Below, piece after piece: positions 22,334 through 31,889 of a stretch of DNA of 64,000 nucleotides; the stretch's first letter is position 1, and each line of letters starts with the position of its first letter. The stretch is taken from positions 1 to 64,000 of the forward strand of contig FTLJ01000198.1 of assembly GCA_900155495.1 (NCBI GenBank), in the 5' to 3' direction. The position numbers and the translations under genes were made by a program. Under the pieces are notes generated by a model. That model had not been told where the DNA came from, made no database searches, and worked only from the letters and a program-made list of their open reading frames with translations. This DNA is from Porogramme epimiltina. Its lineage: Eukaryota > Basidiomycota > Agaricomycetes > Polyporales > Polyporaceae.

Positions 22334-23400
22334 GTTGAATGTCGAGGTAGACAGTCGTCGCTGGACAAAGACCAGCTTGAGTCTACAGCTCGATTCATTC
22401 GAGGATGTCTTATATAGATGGGCACAAGTACAATATACACTTATACGGCTGTCGATTCTGGAGTTTTCCAGTGGCGTAACACCGTACTCCTCCCGTGCTC
22501 CTCCCAGCGTAGTGCGCGTGAGATCGTTCGTAGACACACCTCTCCACTTTTGGGAGAATTGAAGCATTCTTGATGCTAACTGGAGCCTTTTTAGGTGTTT
22601 CTGTGTTTAAGTTGTGTTCTGGAGAATTTTGACGAGACAGTAAAATGAGTCCTTCCATTCTCTCATCTCTTGATACTATCACAACGTACTCACCCGCACT
22701 GTCGAGATGCCTCCTATGTAGGCTCTTGTGGTACGTGGTCCATTCTTGCTTGCACGCGTGTTAAACGTGCATGCTCTGGTAAATGAACGTACCCTCAGGC
22801 GCATGGTTGTGCCACTTCCCCTCCTAGTAGGACCGCGGCGTCGTTGCTTCTGCTCGCGACCGCCTGCGCGTGCGTGCTGACACGGCGGGGGCGTGTGAGT
22901 ATATAGGTAAGCAGTAACACGGTTTGCCTAATAAGAACGTCAGTAAACGATGTGGCCTTTCGGGTTTATCACGCCGACTATCAGAGACCATGGTAGACTT
23001 ACCGTGCGAGTCACGACAGCAGATATGAACGGGAAATCGCACAGCAGGTGCCATTCCGATATACTGGTGGCGCCAGATCGATGGGATGCGGGCTTATGGT
23101 CTAATAGTGAGCAACAAGCTGAACAAGGCTCGGGGTGGACGGCGGCCAAGGCTGGTCCACAAGCACCCTGTGGCATGGTGCCGTCAGCCTTGGTACTACC
23201 AGATGAGCGGATCGGGAAATCGGAGATCAAGTATTAGGCGCCTGTGGGGGCGACCAGATCAACGGTGCACGCGCGGTTTGGGTGCACGACTTGGCTACCT
23301 TGCGTCATCTCATGTCCATCAGCCACTACTAGGACATAAAAATGCCTTCTATACATGTCAGTAGCAGATGAATAATGGAAATAAATCTCATGACTGACAG
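22334..23400. other. unit-2 spacer
   Basis: This is the promoter side of lectin copy 2 plus a block that is clearly conserved with unit 3 (27.7-28.7 kb). Open frames exist on both strands, but I cannot recognise a product. They are not preserved well enough between units to call. Confidence 0.4.
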
Positions 23401-23420
23401 TTTATCATTAGAAAGCTGTA

Positions 23421-23691
23421 GATGTGTCGTGCCAGACGGAAGGTATGCAGCGAACCTCCCTCGAAGTTTATCGACTTACGTCCCACCGGCGCCTCCAAAG
23501 CTTGTTCGCTGCAGTCATGCCTGAACAAGAACACGTATAACCCCGAGAAGTGTGAACAGCAAGTAAGGAGGTTGTACCGATGCTGCTGGACGATGTACCA
23601 AGAGACGGCTGGGATGGGGGAATCTACCGCGTGCCCTATGCAGAGCGTCGTGCGAAGGTCGCTCGAAAACCACGGAGAGGCTGTTAAATAA
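23421..23691 (+). CDS. CMC4-like twin-cysteine protein, unit-2 copy (start unresolved)
   Basis: The exon ending at 23442, the intron 23443-23500 and the last exon 23501-23691 give SCQTEACSLQSCLNKNTYNP and then EKCEQQVRRLYRCC, with the full CMC4 cysteine pattern and an intact stop. It differs from the unit-1 copy at several residues without any frameshift. As in unit 1, the frame upstream of Cys1 has no ATG (GTA GAT GTG TCG TGC). Transcription would run opposite to its neighbours. The corresponding position in unit 3 (about 28710) lacks the gene entirely. Confidence 0.6.
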
Positions 23692-23915
23692 CAAGAACCT
23701 CCTCTCTTCTCTCTTGCTCTCTCTTTTGCCGGTCCGTTCTCTCCAAGGCCTTTCTACTCCATGTTGTGGACAGAGAAATGTGGATTGTATTGGCAATGTC
23801 CGTACATGTCATGTATGTGATGGAAGCGACATTTGGATCAATTATAGCACCTTCTCAGCCCGCTCAACTCAAACCTACAACCATCCACCTTCGAAAGCAG
23901 CTGCGCGCAGGTGCT

Positions 23916-25830
23916 TCAGAAAGGTGCCTCATCAAAGTCGCTTTCCACGGACCCCAAGTCGTCGTCACGGGCTCCATACCACGCAGGGTTCGCGCCAGTG
24001 TTCGGAGGGTAGTCGGGTATCTCTTGTTCTCCTGAGCTCATGCCGCGCCTCATACGCACCGGCGGAGGGAGCGTGACGTCGCGCAACTTGTCTGCAGCGC
24101 TCGCCGAAGGAGCGGGGCTCGGGGCGGCAGGGACGTCCGGCCTGTCGGCCACGGCGCTCCAGTCCTTGGGCTTGCCCCACGCCACCGCTGCGCCAGGCGC
24201 GGCCGTACGCGGAGCCCAGGCTGGGCCCGCTCCAGGGGACGAAAAGGTGGCAGCCAGCGGGTCTTCGTCTGGGTCCACGGGGGAGGCTGCGTCCGTGTCT
24301 GCGTCTGCGTCTGCGGCCGCCGTCGGGTCCTTAGGGATAGGCCTGAGCGACGCGCTCGCGCCAGGGCGGAGGAAGGCAGGCATCGCAGGGAGAGGGCGTC
24401 TCGCCGCGACGCTCGGCCTCTTGAAGTCCATGCGCGCGAGAGCCTTCGACACCTCATTGACCTCCACGCCGCTCTCGCGCGCGCCCTTGTCAGGGCCCTC
24501 GCGTGCGGCCTTGTCGGGGCCCTCCGAGCCGCGCGGCTCGGGGGCCCGCTGCTCGCGCTGGTAGCTGTCCTCGCACTGACGCTGGCAGCTGTCCTCGCGC
24601 CCGTCTTCGCGCTCGCACTCGCGGTCGCGGTAGACCCGGTCGGGGGGCTCCGAGTCCCGGGGCTCCGCGCGCTCGTGCGCTCGCCGCGCTGCCCAGCGCC
24701 GCCCACGCGGCGCGCCTTGCCCGTCACGCCCTGGATCCACGCCTCGCGCGCCTCCTCGCGCTGGCGCATGCGCAGGTCGAGGATCGCCGCGCGCTTGCGC
24801 TCGGCGCAGATCTTGCAGATGCCGGAGCTGCAGAGCGCGCCGTGCGCAATGCACTCCTCGGGGGCGCTGTGGAAGAAAAAATCAGTCCAAAGGTCGTCAA
24901 GAGGAATAGGAAGGGGTAGATATGAAGGGCACGAGGCTGAGCACGGAGGCGAAGCCTCCGCTCTCTCTTCCGTTGATGTTGAGTCGGGCGTAGACGAGAG
25001 GCGAGACGGCGGCAGGTAACGTCGACCTGGTCGGACTGCGTAGACGGCGAGACGGACGACGGACGACGGACGGTGTAGACGTGGGGTGAGAGAGAGAATG
25101 GATACGCTCTCGTCAGGGCTGCGGGTTTATGAATACATGTCTGACCCCTCGTGCCGTACTCTTGGCCGGGGTCGCCGTCTGAAACTGAGAGTCTGTGAGC
25201 TATCGTAGAAGTGTCCATCCGAGACGTGTCCACCGTCCGATTGTCCGACGCCGCGCGATTTCGTGACGGAGGAATATCTCGGCTCGCGACGGATCTGGCC
25301 GACGCGCCACCTATTAACTTTCGCATGCTGGCCCCCTGCAGCTGCGGGTGGTCGCGTCGCGTCCGTCGCAGCTTACCTTCTCCGTATCTTCGTGCGGGTG
25401 TGTCGACAACCTTCAGGCAGGGTGGAGGGAGACGGGAGACCGAGAGGGCGAGGTACAAGGGAAGAGAGAGAACGGAACAAGGGGCATCGATAACGGCGGA
25501 ATCACGGCTTCCCGAACCAGCCCTTCGGTATTGCGCGGTCACGTGTGGCCCTGCAGGTACTAGACAGTCAGTGCGTAAAGATATTCCACAGCGCCATCGT
25601 CGCGCGCGCCGTAGCCCTCCCAGAGGGGGGCGCCGTCGGTGTCTTCGTCGGTCGACTCGCCGGACGGGATGATAGGAGAGCGCGCGATGGAGACGGTGCG
25701 GGCCTTGGGGTGATTTGCACCGTGGAACGGGAGGATGGTGGTGTTCGGCCCGAGTGGTAGGCCAGGTGGGGGCGGGAAGAACTCTGGGGATGAGCGGTCG
25801 GACAACAATGGTGTCAGACTCAGGGTGTAC
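23916..25830 (-). pseudogene. truncated copy B of the 599-aa gene, split by an insertion
   Basis: The piece 25830-25591 encodes SDRSSPEFFPPPPG to EGYGARDDGA. The piece 24867-23916 continues with APEECIAHGALC and ends DDDLGSVESDFDEAPF like the intact gene. A 723-bp element lies between them. In addition, the Ser/Arg-rich middle is in a different frame, so removing the insertion would not restore the product. The first exons and promoter are absent, cut at GGGTGTAC. It has two EGPDK repeats where the intact copy has three. Confidence 0.8.
24868..25590. mobile_element. 723-bp TG...CA insertion, solo-LTR-like or MITE-like
   Basis: The insertion starts TGTGGAAG and ends TTCCACA, giving a 7-bp perfect terminal inverted repeat with TG/CA ends. 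The tetramer GCGC flanks both sides and occurs once at the empty site in the intact gene, so it is a candidate 4-bp target duplication. There is no coding capacity inside. TG...CA ends and the size fit a solo LTR of a retrotransposon. A short DNA transposon is the alternative. No second copy is seen in the window. Confidence 0.65.
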
Positions 25831-26126
25831 CACACCATTGGTTTCATATAAAGTCATGTATTTAGGCACCTTTGATGACGACATCAACGATCGCGGCAAG
25901 GTTCCGGCGACTATGCTTTCAAATTCAACCCGCGCTAGGTAGTCAGCATTGTATCATTCTCGCATCCCTTACTTCAATGTCCTATCAACAGCGGCCAAGA
26001 GCTGTACAAACGCAAGTGGACAGTCTCGATCGCGACATTGTGCGACTGTACGTGTGAAGACATCACGACCATCCCAACGACCGTATACACCATGCATGAC
26101 TTCGATTCCGGACATCCGTGGACAGT

Positions 26127-27697
26127 TTAGAAGACGCCAAAATTTGCGGAGTAGCCCGGCTTTTCCTAAAAGCGGGCTGTGAGCAAGACATTAATATAAA
26201 TTTTATGTTATCATCTTACCAAGAAGTCGCCGGTTTGAGGTCTTGATATCAAAATGGGACATTCAGCAAAAATGAGAAAGGAATGGATCTGGAAACCGGG
26301 ACGCACTCGAAGAACCTAATGGTGGGGTGGTTGTTCTCGTCAATCATCCAATTGTACGCATGACCCTCGTTCAGGCCATTTGTTCCAAACATGACACCAC
26401 AAAGCACGGAGAAACCCTACGGGTGTCGCAAGTCACATTTCCTTCCAGACTTCCTAGATTTCGGGAGAAAGACCACGTACATCTGCCTTGAAATTTGCGT
26501 CGCCCCACTTTGCAACCTCAGCTTTGTATACTGCGAAACAATCAATGCCAAAGACTCGCTCAATCATAGACGCACTCACCAAATGCGAAGCCATCACAGT
26601 CGAAGATGTCAAAACGACACTGCCGACCCGACAACCCGGAATTTTTCCAGATATCTTGTAGGCGCGCAGAGCTCAAGATCAGGTACCTGGACACCGCGAG
26701 CTATAATAAAGGAGAGGGCGAGGCAATGACTACGCTCACAATCCGTCCGATATGTAACTCTTGAAATCTTGCCGGAGGTAGGGGTTGGTCAATAAACTGG
26801 TGTGTATGTCGCCACCGCGGACGCTCTGGGGACTGAAAGACCAGTGTTGATGTCCAAGGGAAGTTCCATCATTCCAAGACCCTGCCCATCCAACGATGCT
26901 GTTACTACCGTCTTTGTTTGACCTGTACCTCCACATGAGCGTTAATGAACAATATACTGAACCAGGAAACATACCCATTTAACAGGTCGACGAAAGCTAA
27001 CACCGCTCAGTCAGTATATGTGTCGGACTACTACTGACTCAGCGGAATGCTTACTCTCCGTCATCTTGTTCTGGATCCTTTGCACGCGTTCAAATTTATC
27101 CTGTCTCGCACTGCACATACTAGGACGTACTTCCAAAATCCGGTACCAGATGTCTCTTTCTTGATGATCCACTTCTGATTCTCTCCCGGGTTCTTCTTTT
27201 GGTACCCGATAACCAAAGTGCCATTAGCGGCATTACCTGAAAAGAGCAAAACCAGTAAGAGATATATGACGCAAGCATCTAGTAATAGAGCGACTTACTT
27301 TGAGTGAGGTCCATGTAAGTGCCTGATACGATGTTACGGATACGGTAGGTGTCGGCCTCATTGGGTACAGATATGACGAGCCACATGTTGTATAGGTAGT
27401 CGTCGTTGAGGTTCCAAGGAACTAACGGTGTGTCTGTAAAGCGTCGTTTAAGCGAAACATGCACCGAATGTGATGGTACCGCAAGCATACTGTTTACATC
27501 AGAACCTGTGGCAGTCGACGACTCGGGTGAGTGGTTATAGTAACGGGAAGGGTGTTTGTAGACTACCTTTCGGAAGTGAAATGCGCACGGCAACGTGGCC
27601 ATGATTGATGAGGTCTTTGTGAGTCGGTAAGCCACAATAATGAGAGGAGGCGAAACTGATGATTGGACGAACAGATGCCGTCTCCAGTAAAGGACAT
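26127..27697 (-). CDS. MOA-like chimerolectin, copy 3
   Basis: Start MSFTGDGI at 27697, stop at 26127 after YSANFGVF. Exon order matches copy 1. Trefoil cores are readable: QKWII in GENQKWIIKK, QHWSF, and SGTYMDL. In the papain-like domain the His block GHAYNW and the Glu (FFE/PQ) are kept, but the Cys block reads FDCDGF, with Gly where copy 1 has a second Asp. The nearby SGLSGRQCRFD also differs from SGLQSRKWRPE of copy 1. No frameshift was seen. It should be expressed as a lectin. Whether it still cleaves protein is open. Confidence 0.8.
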
Positions 27698-28894
27698 GTT
27701 GAATGTCGAGATAGACAGTAGTCGCTGGACGAGTACCAGCTTGAGTCTGCAGCTCGACGCATTCGAGGATGTCTTATATAGATGAGCACAAGCGCAATGT
27801 ACACTTATACGTCTGTCAATTCTGGAGGTCTCCAGTGACACAACGCCGTACTCTTCCTGTGCTCCTCCCAGGTACGCGCGCGTTGTGTGTGAGGTCGTTC
27901 GTAACCGCACCTGTCCACTTGGGGGAGCATTGAAGCCCTTCCAGTGCTAGCTGGAGCCCTTTTAGGTGTTTCTGTGTCTAATTTGTGCTCTGGAGCAGTT
28001 TGATGAGACAGTAAATATGAGTCATTCCGTTCTCTCGTCCCTTGGTAGCGTCACATCGTACTCACCGGGGTTGTCGAGGCGCCTCCTATGTGAATTCTAG
28101 TGGCACGTATTCCATTCTTGTATGCACGCGCGTTAAACGCGCATGCTCTGGTAAATGAACCTACCCATCTCAGGTGCATGAGTGCGCTTCCCCTCCTAGT
28201 AGGAGCGCGGCGTGATTGCTTCTGCTCGCGACCGCCTGCGCGTGCGGACTGGCACGGCGGGGGCGTGAGTATAGAGGTAAGCAGTAACACGATTTACCTA
28301 ATAATAACGTCAGTAAACGATGTGGCCTTTGGGTTTATCACGGCGCTGGCTACCAGAGACCATGGTAGACTTACCGTGGCCAGCCCGCGTCACTGCACAG
28401 GCTACGACAGCAGATATGAACGGGAAATCGCACAGCAGGTGTGATTCCGATATACTGGTGGCGTCAGATCGATGGAATGCGGGCTTATGGTCTAATAGTG
28501 AGCAACAAGCTGAGCAAGGCTCGGGATGGATGACGGCCAAGGCTGAGCGCTGAGCGCTGACCCACAAGCACTTTGGGGTTTGTGGCATGGTGCCGTCAGC
28601 ATTAGCACCAGATGAACGGATCGGGAAATCGGAGATCAAATAATAGGCGCTGCTGGGGCGACCAAATCAACGGTGCACGCACGGTTTGGGTGCACGACTT
28701 GGCTACCTTGCGTCATCTCAATCGCGCTCTTCAAGGCTTTTCTACTCCATGTTGGGGGTAGAGAAGTGTGGATTGTATTGGCAATGTCCGTACATGTATG
28801 TGATGGAAGCGACATTCAGATCAATTATAGCACCTTCTCAGCCCGCTCAACTCAAACCTACATCCATCTTCAAAAACAGCTGCGTGCAAATGCT
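27698..28894. other. unit-3 spacer
   Basis: Conserved with the unit-2 spacer up to about 28710. There unit 2 has the CMC4-like gene and unit 3 does not. No product is recognised in the remaining open frames. Confidence 0.4.
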
Positions 28895-30812
28895 TCAGAA
28901 AGGTGCCTCATCGAAGTCGCTTTCCACGGACTCCAAGTCGTCGTCACGGGCTCCATACCACGCAGGGTTCGCGCCGGTGTTCGGAGGGTAGTCGGGTATC
29001 TCTTGATCCCCTGAGCTCATGCCGCGCCTCATACGCACCGGCGGAGGGAGCGTGACGTCCCGCAACTTGTCTGCAGCGCTCACTGAAGGAGCGGGGCTCG
29101 GGGCGGCAGGGACATCCGGCCTGTCGGCCACGGCGCTCCAGTCCTTGGGCTTCCCCCACGCCCCCACCGCGCCAGGCGCGGCCGTACGCGGAACCCAGGC
29201 TGGGCCCGCACCAGGGGACGAAAAGGTCACGGCAAGCGGGTCTTCGTCTGGGTCCACGGGGGAGGTTGCGCCCGTGTCTGCGTCTGCGTCCGCAGCCGCC
29301 GTCGGGTCCTTAGGGATAGGCCTGAGCGACGGGCTCGCGCCGGGGCGGAGGAAGGCAGGCATCGCAGGGAGAGGGCGTCTCGCCGCAACGGTCGGCCTCT
29401 TGAAGTCCATGCGCGCGAGAGCCTTCGACACCTCCTTGACCTCCACGCCGCCCTCGCGCGGGCCCTTGTCGGGGCCCTCGCGTGTGGCCTTGTCGGGGCC
29501 CTCGCGTGCGTCCTTGTCGGGGCCCTCCGAGCCTGCGCGGCTCGGGGGCCCGCTGCTTGCGCTGGTTGCCGTCCTCGCACTCGCGCTGGCAGCCGTCCTC
29601 GCGCCCGTCTTCGCGCTCGCGCTCGCGCTAGACCCGCTCGGCGGGCTTCGGGTCCCAGAGCTCCGCGCGCTCGTGCGCTCGCCGCGCTGCGCAGCGCCGC
29701 CCATGCGCGCCTTGCCCGTCACGCCCTGGATCCACGCCTCGCGCGCCTCCTCGCGCTGGCGCATGCGCAGGTCGAGGACCGCGGCGCGCTTGCGCTCGGC
29801 GCAGATCTTGCAGATGCCGGAGCTGCAGAGCGCGCCGTGCGCGATGCACTCCTCGGGGGCGCCGTCGTCGCGCGCGCCGTAGCCCTCCCAGAGGGGGGCG
29901 CCGTCGGTGTCTTCGTCGGTCGACTCGCCGGATGGGAGGATGGGAGAGCGCGCGATAGAGACGGTGCGGGCCTTGGGGTGATTTGCACCGTGGAATGGGA
30001 GGATGGTGGTGTTCGGCCCGAGTGGGAGGCCAGGTGGGGGCGGGAAGAACTCTGGGGATGAGCGGTCTGACAGCGATGGTGTCAGACTCAGGGTGTACTC
30101 GGCCTCCAAAGGGTAGGTGGGCTCCGTTGCGACTCGGGGGGTGGGCGCATGAATTGGTCGAGATGGTGGTGCTGCGGGCGGCGCCATGAACAAGTCCACG
30201 GGAAGCGGGAGGCAGAGCTTCGTCCGCAACGTGTCCTCTTGCGGGGGTTTACAGAAGCGCGTAGCCGGATAGGGGTACGCGATGCTGCTGCGGTAGTAGG
30301 TAGGGGTTAGTACGGGACGGGTCAGCGGTGCTGAAGGATTACATACTAATCATTCTGCGCATCCCAGTTCTTGAACCATGACTCATGGATGTCGCGGCGG
30401 AGCCAGCGGACCTTCTCGAGGTCCCATGTCTTGGATATGGTACATGCGAATATGTGGGAAACTTCGCCCTTTTCAATGGCGGAAGGCTCCTTCAAGACTT
30501 CGCTCCAGCGATGCTCACCGAGAAGGCGGCGACGATCGACGGTGTCCTTGCACAACTCTATAATGACTATCCTGGGGGACTGGCAGCGTGGGGCGGGCGA
30601 TTAGGGTGTTGCGGCGGGGGAAGTTAGAGGAGACTGACCTTTGGCTTGTAGTGAAACGAAAGTAGGTTGTCCTCGCCCACGATGCAAGCGATCCATCGCG
30701 CAAATATTTTACTGTCCTCCATGGTGAGATATGGCTGTGCGGGGTACGGGTTGACGACAGTGAAGAACTGTGAGTCTTCGGGGGACGGTGGGGTTGGAGG
30801 ACGTTTGACCAT
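28895..30812 (-). CDS. 599-aa Pro/Ala/Ser-rich protein, unrecognised family (parent of pseudogenes A and B)
   Basis: Three exons, 30812-30639, 30579-30347 and 30287-28895, sum to 599 aa with all junctions in frame. The N-terminus contains QFFTVVNPYPAQPYL. The second exon contains SPRIVIIELCKDTVDRRRLL. The third begins SIAYPYPATRFC. Later come a His/Cys block (CIAHGALCSSGICKICAERK) that might bind metal, a basic Ser/Arg-rich stretch, three EGPDK octapeptide repeats, a WGKPKDW / DRPDVPAAP segment and an acidic end. The 1002-aa gene across the shared promoter has the same order of blocks and the same first two intron positions, so the two are paralogues. Low complexity and no helix or signal suggest a soluble scaffold-like protein (inference). 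Function unknown. Confidence 0.7.
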
Positions 30813-31889
30813 GTTTTCGTGTGTTACCGTGGTGGTTAACGGGGACGAGAGGGTCGGGCAGGGACACCTCACTGCTGCATTCGCACGTTATAAAGGCCGT
30901 GGGCGGTGTGTGGCTCGCTTTGTCTACGGACCGAGTGGCGCTGTAGCTGACGCCTTTCACGACCCCTAAGCCAAAGACTATCACACTGCGACGCAAAGGG
31001 CGTGGTCAGTTGAATGTGTGGTCGAGTGATTGTTAAGCACGCTACCTTCGTGTTATGGTAATAAAGCAACGAGTGCTGGATGGGAGCCACTGCGGAGGGA
31101 CATGCCGGAACGTTCTCGGCGAGCAACGTGTGGTATACGTTATGAAGCAATACGTTGAGCATTTTCCCTGACACGTAATGCATAGACGGCGAGCTTGTAG
31201 GGGAGCTCTGTGCTCCCATTTCTGCAACGAACGACGACGCTTCAGAGAAGGTCGGTGTCCGGGTGCGGGAAGACGTACCTCATGACCTTTGCTGCGCTAT
31301 CGCTCAGTCCGGCGATTCATCGGCGTGTGTAAAGGCGAGCTTCCAACGCTTGTGGCGACTAGTGACCTATTTCGTCCATCCGCGTCGAAGTTCCTTGAAC
31401 GTGTGCAGCATGCTGCGGTAGTACACATGGGCATTGACTTGAGGCTGGGGTAACCTTAGTTTTGATAGGTCACTTGTAGTCCTTGATGGCAGTCACATAC
31501 CGTCAAGCATCACAGCTATAAGAGCGGGAATCGTGCTATGAAGCAGGATGGCGAAGGAGATGGTGTGGGGGGGAGAGAGTCAAAGGGACAGCAGGGGGCG
31601 GCGGAGTGGTGATTGCCCTTACTATTTACAGGGTTTCGTTAGCTTCGGAGTCCTATCAGTTCATCAGTATACAGCCGAAACCTTGTAATACTCGGGACTG
31701 GATCATTACCGCAGCTACAATTATCGCATAGCCGCCCTGTTTACCCGATTCAATAACATGGACAACGATAATCGGCTGCCCCCCAACTTCCCCTCCGAGG
31801 CCGTTTGGCTGCTTCCTCCATCCTCCAGCACCCTTCTCGTCTTCCCCGTAGCTGGGGTGTGACGGGGCGCGTCTTGACGCGTTACAGCT
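30813..31889. promoter_or_regulatory. shared divergent promoter region of the 599-aa and 1002-aa genes
   Basis: About 1.1 kb separates the two divergent ATGs. Minus-strand open frames here (e.g. 30869-31219) have no motif and no splice partner. No clear TATA box is seen close to either start. Confidence 0.45.

Larger units (their letters stand above)
20383..25830. repeat. tandem segmental duplication, unit 2
   Basis: The middle copy of the triplication is the longest because it carries the 723-bp insertion and a CMC4-like gene. It joins unit 3 at GGGTGTAC, followed again by ATTGGTTTCATATAA. It resembles unit 3 more than unit 1. Confidence 0.8.
25831..30098. repeat. tandem segmental duplication, unit 3
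   Basis: The right-most unit is continuous with the intact 599-aa gene, so it is likely the ancestral locus. Its left end has lost about 130 bases that units 1 and 2 have between TTCATATAA and AAGTCATATATTTAGG. It lacks a CMC4-like gene. Confidence 0.75.

Noticed and set aside
22950..23237. 95-residue open frame in the unit-2 spacer, with a partial match in unit 3
   Set aside because: The matching frame in unit 3 is broken by indels, so there is no sign of coding constraint.
24724..25899. 391-residue open frame through the 723-bp insertion
   Set aside because: It crosses the insertion ends and is out of frame with the conserved protein, so it is a chance open frame in GC-rich DNA.
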